Shown here: positions 28,735 to 37,231 of the stretch, in pieces
Position numbering within the stretch: position 1 is the first letter of the stretch
How the letters are laid out: each line of letters opens with the position of its first letter
Source of the DNA: Humibacillus sp.
GTDB lineage: Bacteria; Actinomycetota; Actinomycetes; Actinomycetales; Dermatophilaceae
Reading direction: 5' to 3'
Length of the DNA stretch: 64,000 nucleotides
Assembly: GCA_030452985.1 (NCBI GenBank)
Contig: JAKDLG010000004.1
Span: 1 to 64,000 of the forward strand
Program-made: the position numbers and the translations under genes
The notes under the pieces: model-generated
What the model was told of the DNA's origin: nothing
Database searches by the model: none
What the model saw: the letters and a program-made list of their open reading frames with translations, nothing else

Positions 28735-30512
28735 GACGCAGTCGCCTCAGCGAGCATGATCTTGAGGTGGCACCCGTACGGGGCTGTGGCGCAGCTGGTA
28801 GCGCACCTGCATGGCATGCAGGGGGTCAGGGGTTCGAGTCCCCTCAGCTCCACCAGAAGGTCGTTGTTCAAACCAACGACATCACCGGTTTGAGTTCCAG
28901 ATTCCGCCGTCCGTCCCTGTTGGCGGACGGCGAGGGTCTGGACGTCGCGGTCGAGGAACACGTTGAACGGGACGCCGGGTTCGCCGTGGATGGCGTCGTC
29001 ATCAGTGACGATGAGCTTGTCGAAGAAGGCTTGGTTGGCGATCCTGCGGAGCGAATCGTCGATGCTCATGTAGATGGCGTGCATGTCCCCGGCGAGGGCG
29101 AGGCAGTCGTCCAGGTGGGCTTTGGCTTGGTCGTACTCGATGTCGCCGGCGTTGATCTGCGCGTCGAGGAACGCGAGCCGCCGCGCGATGCGGTCCTGCT
29201 CGGTGCCGAGCAGGTCGAGGGGCACGGCTCCGGCGTAATGAGCCTGCATGAGCTTGGTGCGCTCGTCACGGAGCGCGTCGCGTTCTGCCTTGTACCCCTG
29301 GGCCTCGTGCTTGGCGACCTGGTGCAGTCGGTCGAACTCACTGGTGACCAGCTCGCGCAGCGCGGTGACGACGTGTTCGGGTATCTGGACGTGGCGGTAG
29401 TAGTCCTCGACGGCGGCTTCGATGTCGGGCACGAACATGGACTTGCGTTCGCAGTTGGTGCGGCGGGCGTGCCGGCCGGTGCACATGAAGTACGGGTAGA
29501 TGACGCCGCGGCGGCTCTTGGCGTTGGTCAGCGTCAGCCGGGACCCGCACTGCCCGCAGTACAGGCTGCCTTTCAGGTAGTGGTCATGGGACTGGGTCTT
29601 CTCCCCGGAGGTCTGGTGCGCGGTGAGCACCGCCTGGACGCGGTACCAGACCTCGGGCGCGACCAGCGGTTCGTGCAGGCCGTCGTAGCTGGCACCGCGG
29701 AAGCGGACGCTGCCCTTGTAGTAGGGGTTGGTGAGCATCTTGTGGATCGTGGACAGCACCGGCGGCTTGGAGGGCCGCTTCGGGGTCGGCACGGTGGTCA
29801 GGCCCCGGTCGATGAGTTCCTCGCGCAGGCTGATCGTGGAGTAGTTCCCGGTGGCGTAGGCCTCGAAGGCCCACGTGATCAGTGGTGCCCGGTCGGGGTC
29901 GACTTCGACGGTGCGGACCTCGCGGCCGAGTTCGTCACGCTTGGTGACGTTGAGGTAGCCCATCGGGGCCTTGCCGTTGGTCCCGCCACCCTGGGCTTTC
30001 TGGTTCATGCCCTTGGAGACCTCGCCGGCGAGGTTCCGGGAGTAGAACTCCGCGATGGTGGACATGATGCCGTGCAGCAGCATCCCGGACGGGGTCTCGT
30101 CGATGTTCTCGGTCGCGGAGACGAGCATGACCCCGGCCTCTTTGAGGGCGAGGTGGATGGTCACGTCGTCGGCGCGGTTGCGGGCGAGCCGGTCGACCTT
30201 GTGAACAATGCAGTAGGCGACCTGGTGGGTCTTGACGTACTCGATCATCCGCATCAGCTCGGGCCGGTCGGCCTTGCGGGCGGACTCGCCGGCGTCGACG
30301 AACTCCTCGGTGATGATCGCGTTCAGCTCGCGGGCCTTGCGCAGGTTCGCCTCGCGCTGAGCGGGGATCGAGAAGCCCTCGTCCCGTCCGCCCTTGGAGG
30401 CCTGCTCTTTGGTTGACACGCGCAGGTAGGAGACGGCGAGTGTGGTGGTCTCGCCGATGCGATCGAGCGCGGTGGCGGCGGGTGGCTGCTGTGCAGTGGT
30501 CGTGGCGGTCAT
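28728..30512 (-). CDS. Large serine recombinase (integrase) of the element
   Basis: 594-residue site-specific recombinase. It has the resolvase domain with catalytic Ser33 (SYLRVSTKEQ), conserved Arg residues (HKVDRLARNRADD), a recombinase domain (about 190-290), a zinc ribbon (CGQCGSRLTLTNAKSRRG through CERKSMF) and a coiled coil near 400-450. ATG 30512 has GGAAGGGAA upstream. The final ~40 residues (LRGLEPLTPCMPCRCATSCATAP onward) are the antisense of tRNA-Ala plus chromosome, so the native C-terminus is changed by integration. Confidence 0.93.
   Translation of the reverse strand: MTATTTAQQPPAATALDRIGETTTLAVSYLRVSTKEQASKGGRDEGFSIPAQREANLRKARELNAIITEEFVDAGESARKADRPELMRMIEYVKTHQVAYCIVHKVDRLARNRADDVTIHLALKEAGVMLVSATENIDETPSGMLLHGIMSTIAEFYSRNLAGEVSKGMNQKAQGGGTNGKAPMGYLNVTKRDELGREVRTVEVDPDRAPLITWAFEAYATGNYSTISLREELIDRGLTTVPTPKRPSKPPVLSTIHKMLTNPYYKGSVRFRGASYDGLHEPLVAPEVWYRVQAVLTAHQTSGEKTQSHDHYLKGSLYCGQCGSRLTLTNAKSRRGVIYPYFMCTGRHARRTNCERKSMFVPDIEAAVEDYYRHVQIPEHVVTALRELVTSEFDRLHQVAKHEAQGYKAERDALRDERTKLMQAHYAGAVPLDLLGTEQDRIARRLAFLDAQINAGDIEYDQAKAHLDDCLALAGDMHAIYMSIDDSLRRIANQAFFDKLIVTDDDAIHGEPGVPFNVFLDRDVQTLAVRQQGRTAESGTQTGDVVGLNNDLLVELRGLEPLTPCMPCRCATSCATAPYGCHLKIMLAEATASL
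28780..28855 (+). tRNA. tRNA-Ala (GGC)
   Basis: The cloverleaf folds by eye. Acceptor stem GGGGCTG pairs with CAGCTCC (one G-U), the D arm is GCGC-AGCTGGTA-GCGC, the anticodon stem CCTGC/GCAGG encloses loop ATGGCAT with anticodon GGC, and the T arm is AGGGG-TTCGAGT-CCCCT. The CCA end is encoded. Its 3' end marks the left border of the integrated element. Confidence 0.95.
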
Positions 30513-30601
30513 GGGTCGTGTTCCCTTCCCCGGTGGTCGGGGCCAGCACGAGCGGCGGCTACCGCTGGTGCGGTGCGACTCGTAATGGGGAAACACGACC
30601 C
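30513..30601 (-). promoter_or_regulatory. Long-range stem covering the recombinase ribosome binding site
   Basis: GGGTCGTGTTCCC at 30513-30525 is complementary to GGGGAAACACGACCC at 30587-30601. In the minus-strand mRNA the upstream arm would pair with the bases directly before the ATG, including the GGGAA ribosome binding site. This could hold recombinase translation low, or the arms could be a protein-binding inverted repeat. Confidence 0.55.
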
Positions 30602-30627
30602 GGCAGCTCCGAAGGAGCCGGCCGGGT
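30600..30627 (-). terminator. UUCG-type hairpin between the 82-residue ORF and the recombinase
   Basis: On the minus strand CCCGGC...GCTCC-TTC-GGAGC...GCCGGG makes a two-part hairpin with a TTCG-like loop. It lies 50 bases after the upstream gene and could end that transcript or be part of the recombinase leader. There is no T-run. Confidence 0.4.
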
Positions 30628-30676
30628 AAGCCACGAAGGCCAAACAGGACTGCGCACCACGACCAAGCCCGAAAGC

Positions 30677-30925
30677 TCAGCCGTTGGCTTCTTGCGCTTC
30701 TGATTCTACCTCGCCGTCCCGACATTGCTCTGAGGCCGGCAGGACGGTGTCGGCGTCCGTCGCGGGCGTGGTGCGGTCCTGCTCGGCGCGGGAGCGGGCC
30801 ATGCCGATGAACAGTTGGACGAGCTTGTGCAGGTCTGGGCTCTGCCGCGGCTCGGCCTCGATCCGGTAATCCCGCATCCTCTCCGGCAGCCGCTCATCCC
30901 TGTCGCGGGAAGCCCGGCCGGTCAC
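30677..30925 (-). CDS. Small conserved-looking protein of the element
   Basis: 82-residue hydrophilic protein with a charged helical middle (SPDLHKLVQLFIGMARSRAEQD) and acidic tail. Its GTG start overlaps the stop of the DUF4913 gene (GTGA), indicating coupled translation, and codon use matches the other element genes. I do not recognise a family. Position just before the integrase suggests a role in element maintenance, but this is not supported by sequence. Confidence 0.65.
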   Translation of the reverse strand: MTGRASRDRDERLPERMRDYRIEAEPRQSPDLHKLVQLFIGMARSRAEQDRTTPATDADTVLPASEQCRDGEVESEAQEANG

Positions 30926-31494
30926 GGGACTTCTCCGGTGCGCTCATCGAGGCTGCGGAAGAACGCCTCCTCGGCCTCGCGGCGGGCTTCGACCTGATCG
31001 AAGACGAACTGTACGAAGTCCTCCCCGCGGTCGGCGATGATCACGTCCTCCACAGGCGGTGCGGGGTCTTCGCCGGGCCAGGTGGTCTGGCGGGTGGGTC
31101 GGTCGCGGTCCAGGCGGGTGCCGGAGGCGGCGACCCATTCGCGGAGCCGGTTCCGGGCGTCGGCGAAGTCACGATGCCAGCCGAACGGCGCGGACCCGGC
31201 CTGCTCGGGGTCATAGGCGCCCAGCCAATGCAGATGCAGAGCCGACAGCTCCCACACCAGCTCGGGGTGGCGGTGCCAGAACGGAGGCACCACGCTGGCG
31301 GGTAGTCCGTAGGTGCGGCGCAGCCACGCCACCCAGTCGTTGAGCGCGAGCCACTCGACTTCCAGATCGTCGGCGGACAGCAGGTTCCAGTTCACCGGGT
31401 GCGGCGGCTCGGCCACATCGTCCGCTCCGGCGTCGGGCCCGTCGTCCGGGTCGAAGTGGTCGGGCTCGTCAGGCTCAGGGGTGTACTCATCCAT
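30922..31494 (-). CDS. DUF4913 domain protein
   Basis: 190-residue protein with an acidic N-terminus and the DUF4913 signature LNDWVAWLRRTYGLPASVVPPFWHRHPELVWELSALHLHWLGAYD. These proteins are common on actinobacterial conjugative elements and plasmids. The role is unknown. It lies between ssb and the small gene, overlapping the latter. Confidence 0.8.
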   Translation of the reverse strand: MDEYTPEPDEPDHFDPDDGPDAGADDVAEPPHPVNWNLLSADDLEVEWLALNDWVAWLRRTYGLPASVVPPFWHRHPELVWELSALHLHWLGAYDPEQAGSAPFGWHRDFADARNRLREWVAASGTRLDRDRPTRQTTWPGEDPAPPVEDVIIADRGEDFVQFVFDQVEARREAEEAFFRSLDERTGEVP

Positions 31495-31513
31495 CGTCGT
31501 CAGCCCCTTCCGG

Positions 31514-31960
31514 TCACAGGCTCACGGCCGCGGGCGATGCGGTGGCCGGGCGGTGCTCAGGTGCGGTGAACGCGGTCGCGTCGCGCTCGGGCGGGCTGCG
31601 GCGGGGTGTGCGGTCGACGTCGTAACGGGTGCGGGCCATGTCGTGGCCGAGGCGGCGGGCGACGAACTCCTCACCTTCGACGTTCTGCCCGTCGCGCTGA
31701 TAGCTGTACTCGCGGACATAGCCGTCGGCAATGACCTTGTCGCCCTTGGCCAGTCGTTCGTGGCCCTGCTCAGCGGCGGCCTTGAACGCGACCAGGTTGT
31801 GGAAGGTGGTCTCCAACTGCGTGAACGACCCGTCCTGCTCTTGCCGGTAGTGCTCCTTGCCGACCTTCATATACAGCCGGGCATCACCGTTCTCCGTGCG
31901 ACTGAGCTGCGGGTCGGACGCGACAAACCCCGAGAACGACTGCTGAGTCTGGATAGCCAT
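31514..31960 (-). CDS. ssb: Single-stranded DNA-binding protein
   Basis: 148-residue OB-fold protein with family features FSGFVASDPQLSRTENGDARLYMKVG, ETTFHNLVAFKAAAEQGHERLAKGDKVIADGYVREYSYQRDGQ. The C-terminus lacks the acidic DDDIPF-type tip of chromosomal SSB, which is usual for element-borne copies. It probably protects transferred single-stranded DNA. ATG 31960 is preceded by AGGAGGAGA. Confidence 0.92.
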   Translation of the reverse strand: MAIQTQQSFSGFVASDPQLSRTENGDARLYMKVGKEHYRQEQDGSFTQLETTFHNLVAFKAAAEQGHERLAKGDKVIADGYVREYSYQRDGQNVEGEEFVARRLGHDMARTRYDVDRTPRRSPPERDATAFTAPEHRPATASPAAVSL

Positions 31961-32014
31961 CGGACTCTCCTCCTGACACTCACGCGACCCCCGTTAGGAA
32001 CCGCTCGTGTCAGG

Positions 32015-32026
32015 CAGGTGCACCCA
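32015..32026. repeat. CAGGTGC motif copy 1 (ssb-virD4 gap)
   Basis: CAGGTGCACCCA lies in the 91-base gap before ssb. Related copies occur in three other gaps of the element (37171, 41020, 43815). Confidence 0.5.
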
Positions 32027-32051
32027 CGCGCCCCACAGATGACAAGGGAGG

Positions 32052-33839
32052 TCAGGTGTCGGCGGGGCGACGCAGCAGCGCCTCGATGGCCGCGCCGTCC
32101 GTGCCGAGCTGGGCGGAGTTGGGGCGTGTCGGCCAGGGCCGCAGGCCGGTCACGATCGGCGGGGCGGACCGCAGCAGGGTGACGCCGGTGCCAAAGGGCA
32201 GGGTGCGGATGCGGTCGGGCGGGAGGATCGGCACCCTTCTGATGGAGCGTTGGTTCGATCTGGTGCCGTGGTCGCCGAGGGTCACCGAATCGGTGTACTC
32301 GTCCCGTTCGCCGATCAGCGAGGAGAGGTCTTGGAGGTCGCGGGAGTTGGAGGCGCCGCCGAGGATGATCTTGACGATGGAGGCATCCCAGATCGCGCCG
32401 GCGGCGTTGTCGCCCCACTTCTCCCGCGCTTGTGCGAGGGACTGCAAGACGGGGAGGCAGGTGATGCCGGTGCCGCCGCCCTCGGCCATCAGCGTCGGCA
32501 GCGACGGCAACGGGCTGAGGTTGCCGATCTCGTCCAGGGCGAGCAGCAGGGGCGGGTCGAGCCGGGCACCCGGTGAGCGGGCGGCGAGGCGGCGGGCGGC
32601 TTCCACGAGGTCTTCCACGAACGCGGCCACGAGGGACGCGGACGCCCCGGCACCCGCACCCGTCGCCAAGAGAAACAGGGTCCCGCGCTGTTGGAGGAAG
32701 GCTTCGGGGTCGAAGTCCTCGCCCTCGCGAGCAGTCACCGCGTCGAGGACGCGCGGGTCGGCCAATGCTGAGAGGGCGAGGGAGACGCCTTGCCAGATGG
32801 AGTCGCGCGTCTTGGGGTCGGAGTCGATCATCGCGCCGAGGGAGTCGGCCCATCCGGTGGCTGCGCCGGGGTGGTTCGTGAGGACGGCGACGGCTTCGGC
32901 CGCGATGGAGGGGTCCAGGGTCCACCGGAACAGCTCGGCCGGCGGCCGGCCGTCCAGAGCGGCGGCGTGCAGCAGGGCTTGGAGAGCGGTGCGGGTCTTG
33001 CCTTCCCAGAACCCGCCCGACTCGACACCGCCGTAAGACAGGCCGGTGGAGGCGGCGAGGCCGGTGGCGCGGATCATCGCCGTCAACGGGTCCTCACACC
33101 CCCGCACCGGGGACCACCGCAGGCCGGCGGGGACGCCTTCGGCGAGGTGCTGGGGGTCGAACACTCCCACCGGCCGCCCGTCCCGCGCTCGGGCTTTCAG
33201 GGTGGCGGTGAGGTTGTCCGGCCGCGTTGACGTGGTCACGACCGCTCCCGGCGCATCCAAGATGGCATTGATGACCACGTGCAGGCCCTTGCCTGACCGG
33301 GGTGGGCCGAGCAGCAGGATCGAGTCCTCCACCGATGCCCACACCTGTTTGCCGTGGCTGGTGCCGAGCAGGTACCCGACATCGCCTGGTGAGGGTTGCT
33401 CCACGGAGGGGCGCAGTGTGCCGGCGCGGCGCAGCAGTGCCTTGCCGGAGGCGGTTTGACTGACTTCGTGGCCGGTGGCGGTGCCGGCCAGGCGGCGGGG
33501 GTCGGTCTCGGTCTTGCGGGTGTGACGGCGCAGCCACACCCACACCCACCCGCCACCGACGCACAGGCCCGCGAGCAGGAGGCCGGTGACGATCCAGTAG
33601 ACGACCGGGTTCAACCCTGCGGCGTCGAGCGCGGCGGCGGGGTCGGCGGGGTTGAACAGCACCCCGAGCCCCGACGCCGGTCCCGCGGCGGGCTGGTTGG
33701 TGCCGGTGAGGAACGCGGCCACGCTGCCTGATGCGCGCAGGATGAGCGCGACGCCGAACATGCCGACCAGCCCGATCAGGGCGGCGTTGGTCAGCTCGTC
33801 CCCGAACGACCCGGCCTGCCGGCCCTGCGGGCTGCTCAC
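32052..33839 (-). CDS. VirD4/TraG-type coupling protein
   Basis: 595-residue ATPase that links the DNA-processing complex to the secretion channel. It has two N-terminal membrane helices (about 10-35 and 80-105), Walker A LGPPRSGKGLHVV near residue 180 and Walker B LLLALDEIGNLSPLPSLPTLMAEG near 430. A TraG-like C-terminal motif (GDNAAGAIWDASIVKIILGGASNSRDLQDLS) follows. The GTG start overlaps the upstream gene's stop. This protein defines the element as using type-IV-secretion conjugation. Confidence 0.92.
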   Translation of the reverse strand: MSSPQGRQAGSFGDELTNAALIGLVGMFGVALILRASGSVAAFLTGTNQPAAGPASGLGVLFNPADPAAALDAAGLNPVVYWIVTGLLLAGLCVGGGWVWVWLRRHTRKTETDPRRLAGTATGHEVSQTASGKALLRRAGTLRPSVEQPSPGDVGYLLGTSHGKQVWASVEDSILLLGPPRSGKGLHVVINAILDAPGAVVTTSTRPDNLTATLKARARDGRPVGVFDPQHLAEGVPAGLRWSPVRGCEDPLTAMIRATGLAASTGLSYGGVESGGFWEGKTRTALQALLHAAALDGRPPAELFRWTLDPSIAAEAVAVLTNHPGAATGWADSLGAMIDSDPKTRDSIWQGVSLALSALADPRVLDAVTAREGEDFDPEAFLQQRGTLFLLATGAGAGASASLVAAFVEDLVEAARRLAARSPGARLDPPLLLALDEIGNLSPLPSLPTLMAEGGGTGITCLPVLQSLAQAREKWGDNAAGAIWDASIVKIILGGASNSRDLQDLSSLIGERDEYTDSVTLGDHGTRSNQRSIRRVPILPPDRIRTLPFGTGVTLLRSAPPIVTGLRPWPTRPNSAQLGTDGAAIEALLRRPADT

Positions 33840-34420
33840 GGCACCCGCCTGACCACGATCGTGCCGGAGATACGCCCGTAGAGCACCGCCTCGCCCGCGT
33901 CGTCGCCCTCAGGCAGCGCGGCGTCGAGCTGTTGCTGGTCGAGCAGGGCTCGGGCGGCCCCGGTGCCGGTGGCGTCGGTGTGGGCGACGATCACGGCGAC
34001 GGCGATGTCCTCACCGGGCACGAACCCGTCCCCGGTGACCTCAATCAGCACCGGAGGCTCGTGCTGCGTGGTGTGCTTGGCGCGGCGTGAACGCTGCGTC
34101 CCCGGCCCGGCCGGTTCGTCGTCGGGTGGTGGTGGGGTGGGTTTGCGGGCGCGGATGAGGTCGGTGAACACGGTCCCGTCGACCTCGCGGACCTCGATCC
34201 GCACCGCTACGGTGCGATCGTGGGTTACCGCGTCCAGCAGCGGCCCGAAGGTGCCCCGTGTCCACTCCGAACCCGCGGAAGGTGACGGGAACGGCGTGCC
34301 GTCGACGGTGACGTTCAGGGCGCCGTTCTCAGTGACAGTGATGACGACGTGTGGCAGCGCCACCGGTGTCTCGTCGGGCTGCTGGGACGGGGTGTGGTGC
34401 AGCGGGTTGCGGCCCTTCAT
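33836..34420 (-). CDS. Conserved element protein of unknown function
   Basis: 194-residue protein starting MKGRNPLHHTPSQQ at ATG 34420. The N-terminal half reads as beta strands (VVITVTENGALNVTVDG) and a TFGPLLDAVTHDRTVAVRIEVREVDGTVFTDLI motif. A Pro-rich linker and a second beta-rich segment (PPVLIEVTGDGFVPGEDIAVAVIVAHTDATGTG) follow. It overlaps both the VirB4-like gene (ATGA) and the coupling-protein gene, so it belongs to the transfer operon. The region further upstream in this frame is the shadow of the VirB4-like gene. Confidence 0.75.
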   Translation of the reverse strand: MKGRNPLHHTPSQQPDETPVALPHVVITVTENGALNVTVDGTPFPSPSAGSEWTRGTFGPLLDAVTHDRTVAVRIEVREVDGTVFTDLIRARKPTPPPPDDEPAGPGTQRSRRAKHTTQHEPPVLIEVTGDGFVPGEDIAVAVIVAHTDATGTGAARALLDQQQLDAALPEGDDAGEAVLYGRISGTIVVRRVP

Positions 34421-35904
34421 GACTGACCGCCCAGGTAGCGGGCATCGGTCCGGAACAGTTCCAGCTCGACGGGATGGAGCTGGTGCTGCGAGATGAAGCT
34501 TCTGGACTTGATCTTCCACAGCCCCTGTCCGACGCCGAGGGTGGGGAGGAGCTTCTGCTCGGTCCCGGTCAGCCCGAGCGCGGCGGCGGTCGGGCCGAGC
34601 TGGTCGGACTCCTGCCGGTAGACGATCCGGGTCTCGGCGTTCGCCAACAAGGAGTTGGCGAGGGACCGCATCGCGGAACCTTGGTCGCCGACGTTGTCGA
34701 GGTCGGTGAGCTTGTGGAAGATCAGCATGTTCGCGATCCCGTAATGGCGCGCCAGCCGCCAGTGCGCGTCCATCCGCCGCAGCAGCGCGGGGTGGGACAT
34801 GAGCCGCCAGGCCTCGTCGTAGATCACCCACCGTTGCCCGCCGGCCGGGTCCAGGAGCGCGGACTCCATCCATGCGCTGGAGCACGTCATCAGCACCGAG
34901 ATGAGGGTGGAGTTCTCCGTCACCCGCGACAGGTCGAGGCTGATCATCGGCAGCGACGGATCGAACGCCACAGTGGAGGGGCCGTCGAAGAGCCCGCCGA
35001 GGTCCCCGGCAACCAGGCGACGCAGGGCATGCCCGACGAGCCGGCCATCCTCCCCGAGGCGCCCATCGTTGTCTTGGGATGGGGACAGGATGCGGTCCAC
35101 GACCATCGGCAGGATCGGCACCGTGTTCTCCCGCACCGTCGCGGTCAAGGCGAGGTCGATGGCGGTGTGCTCCAGCGGCGTCAGCCCGCGCGCCAGCACG
35201 GTTTCGGCGAGGGCGCCGATCAGATCGCGACGCCGGGAGGCGACCGTGGAGGCCCACTGCTCATCCGACAGGCCGGAGGGCCGGTGGCCTTCATCGAGCG
35301 GGTTCAGTCTCGTGTGCAGCCCGTGACCGAGGACGATCGCCCTGCCGCCGACCGCTTCGGCGACCGCGGTGTGCTCGCCCTTGGGGTCGCCAGGCACGTA
35401 GACGCGGCGGCCGAACGGCAGGGACCGGGTGTAGAGGCTCTTGGCGAGGGATGACTTGCCGGAGCCGACGATCCCGGCCAGGACGATGTTGGGCGCGGTG
35501 ATGATGCCGCGGGCATACAACACCCAGGGGTCGTACACGAATGACCCGCCGGAGTAGAGGTCTTGCCCGACGAACACGCCATCGGAGCCGAGGCCGCCTT
35601 CGGCGACGAACGGATACGCCCCCGCCAACGTCGCGGACGTGTCCTGATGGCGGGGCAGCCGGAACCGGCCCGGCGACCTCAGCGCAGCGGGTCCGGGTTC
35701 GCCGACGGCAGGCAGGTAGGTCGTCGCCCGGCGCTCGGCCTTCTCAGCTTCGGCCTTCGCCCGCGCCGCCTGCTTCTCGGCCCGACGTTGCTCGGCCTGG
35801 AGGCGGGCGGCGGCCTGGCGGCGTTGCTTGCGCAGCCGGCGTCGCTCGGCGGCAGGAGCGACCAAGACCGAGGTGTGCAGCCGCTCGGGCTCACTCGCGC
35901 TCAC
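34417..35904 (-). CDS. VirB4/TraE-like conjugation ATPase
   Basis: 495-residue ATPase that energises pilus or channel assembly. A basic helical N-terminus (RRRLRKQRRQAAARLQAEQRRAEKQAARAK) precedes Walker A GIVGSGKSSLAKSL near residue 130. A VirB4-like C-terminal region carries Walker B WVIYDEAWRLMSHPALLRRMDAHWRLARHYG and an FHKLTDLDNVGDQGS motif. Start GTG 35904 overlaps the preceding stop. The N-terminal VirB4 portion is missing and is probably supplied by the separate SCO6880 protein. Confidence 0.88.
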   Translation of the reverse strand: MSASEPERLHTSVLVAPAAERRRLRKQRRQAAARLQAEQRRAEKQAARAKAEAEKAERRATTYLPAVGEPGPAALRSPGRFRLPRHQDTSATLAGAYPFVAEGGLGSDGVFVGQDLYSGGSFVYDPWVLYARGIITAPNIVLAGIVGSGKSSLAKSLYTRSLPFGRRVYVPGDPKGEHTAVAEAVGGRAIVLGHGLHTRLNPLDEGHRPSGLSDEQWASTVASRRRDLIGALAETVLARGLTPLEHTAIDLALTATVRENTVPILPMVVDRILSPSQDNDGRLGEDGRLVGHALRRLVAGDLGGLFDGPSTVAFDPSLPMISLDLSRVTENSTLISVLMTCSSAWMESALLDPAGGQRWVIYDEAWRLMSHPALLRRMDAHWRLARHYGIANMLIFHKLTDLDNVGDQGSAMRSLANSLLANAETRIVYRQESDQLGPTAAALGLTGTEQKLLPTLGVGQGLWKIKSRSFISQHQLHPVELELFRTDARYLGGQS

Positions 35905-37133
35905 AGCGAGAGTCCTCGGGACTGCTTCACCGCAGCCACACCGGGATGCTCGAACCACGACGGATCGGGCGCCCTCCGCGACGGCACGGACGCCGCCTGT
36001 CTCGCTTCCGGCTCGGGGGCGCCGATCCCGGCGATTGCCTCCCGCGCCGGCACCACACCAGAGTCTTCGAGGACGTCGGCGGGCGGGGTGTGGTGTTCGC
36101 GGAGAAGGCTGACGTGGCCGGCGAACGGGTTGTAGGTGAGGGTGTAGCCGTCCTCGCCAGTGATCACCCGGTCCAGCGGCCCGGTCGGGGGCTTGTCGTA
36201 GACGTAGCCGTTCTCCAGTGCGGCCTGGGTGGTCTCGTCCCCGTAGTCATAGCCAGCGAGGTGTTCGAGCGCCGCGGCGGTGCCGTCCCGGTCGATCACG
36301 TCGAGTACCTGGTCGGCTTCCTCGCCTTGGAGGAACACCACGCTGATCCACTGCCGGCCCGTCCCGGACGCTTCGCTTGCCGGGGCCGGCTCGGCGGGCT
36401 CGGTCAGCTCGGTGAGCGCGTCGGCGTTGGTGCGGGCTGCCTCGGCCACCCATTCCGGGAACAACCCTGTGTGCTCGGGCGTGCTGTCGGGATGGTCGAG
36501 GGCGTACTGGCGGGCCTCGCCGGCGGCGCCAAGGAACGTGGCGAGGTCGCGGATCGCATGGTCGGGGTCGACGGGCTGGCCGGCGCCGGTGAACAGGTCC
36601 CGACCCTCCAGCTCCCGCCCCGTAGTGGTGTCGATGATCCGGTAGGCATAGCGCTGATGCTCACCCGCCGGCGTATCGGGCCACACCGTCAACGTGAGTG
36701 TCCCGGCCTGCACGGTCGTGGTCGCGGGGTCGCCATCGAGGCGCGCGGCCAGTCGTTCACGGGCAGCGTCTCGATCCACGACTGGCTCGGGGTGCCACGC
36801 GATTCGCCCGGAGTGGGAGAACGCGGTGTTGAGGTGGTCGTGGGCCTGGTCGAGCAGGGTCCCGGCTCGGTGCAGCTCGTCGGCGGCAGCGAGCGCGGAG
36901 CGGTCCCCGGCGAGGTGGTCGCCGTCATCGTGCTGTGCCCGGTCCCGGTGGGCGAGGTGAGTATTGGCGAGCTGGTCTAGCACCTGCCGCAGCGATCGCA
37001 TGGTCGCGGTGAGGTCACCGAACACGGTGTAGGTGTCGGCCGGGTCATCGAACACACGGGAGGCGTGGGCGAGACCCCGCATCGCTTCGGACGCCTCGGC
37101 GGCATCGGTGAGCGGGTCGCGGAACGTCGGCAT
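35901..37133 (-). CDS. Hypothetical transfer-operon protein
   Basis: 410-residue soluble, acidic protein. The N-terminus is helical (PLTDAAEASEAMRGLAHASRVFDD, RSLRQVLDQLANTHLAHRDRAQHD). The middle includes TLTVWPDTPAGEHQRYAYRIIDTTTGRELEGRDLFTGAGQ and AIRDLATFLGAAGEARQYALDHPD, and GYDYGDETTQAALENGYVYDKP follows. Similar long helical proteins occur beside VirB4-like genes in actinobacterial elements. I know no function. It overlaps the VirB4-like gene and is divergent from a DUF3052 gene. Confidence 0.75.
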   Translation of the reverse strand: MPTFRDPLTDAAEASEAMRGLAHASRVFDDPADTYTVFGDLTATMRSLRQVLDQLANTHLAHRDRAQHDDGDHLAGDRSALAAADELHRAGTLLDQAHDHLNTAFSHSGRIAWHPEPVVDRDAARERLAARLDGDPATTTVQAGTLTLTVWPDTPAGEHQRYAYRIIDTTTGRELEGRDLFTGAGQPVDPDHAIRDLATFLGAAGEARQYALDHPDSTPEHTGLFPEWVAEAARTNADALTELTEPAEPAPASEASGTGRQWISVVFLQGEEADQVLDVIDRDGTAAALEHLAGYDYGDETTQAALENGYVYDKPPTGPLDRVITGEDGYTLTYNPFAGHVSLLREHHTPPADVLEDSGVVPAREAIAGIGAPEPEARQAASVPSRRAPDPSWFEHPGVAAVKQSRGLSL

Positions 37134-37170
37134 GATGGGGTCTCCCAGACTGATTGAGGGCGTGTGCTCT

Positions 37171-37182
37171 CAGGTGCGCGGG
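37171..37182. repeat. CAGGTGC motif copy 2 (divergent gap)
   Basis: CAGGTGCGCGGG lies in the 98-base gap between the minus-strand transfer gene and the plus-strand DUF3052 gene. It shares the CAGGTGCRC core with copies at 32015, 41020 and 43815. Confidence 0.45.
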
Positions 37183-37231
37183 GTGTCCCTTATCGACGGA
37201 AGCCACTGATAGCGGACAGGAGGTGTCCGTG

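Noticed and set aside
28767-30416. 549-residue plus-strand frame starting across tRNA-Ala
   Set aside because: It is antisense to the serine recombinase and reads through the tRNA; no domain is visible.
34421-35257. N-terminal extension of the protein at 33836-34420
   Set aside because: This part is Arg/Pro/Ala-rich and is the out-of-frame shadow of the VirB4-like gene; the ATG at 34420 with ATGA overlap is the natural start.
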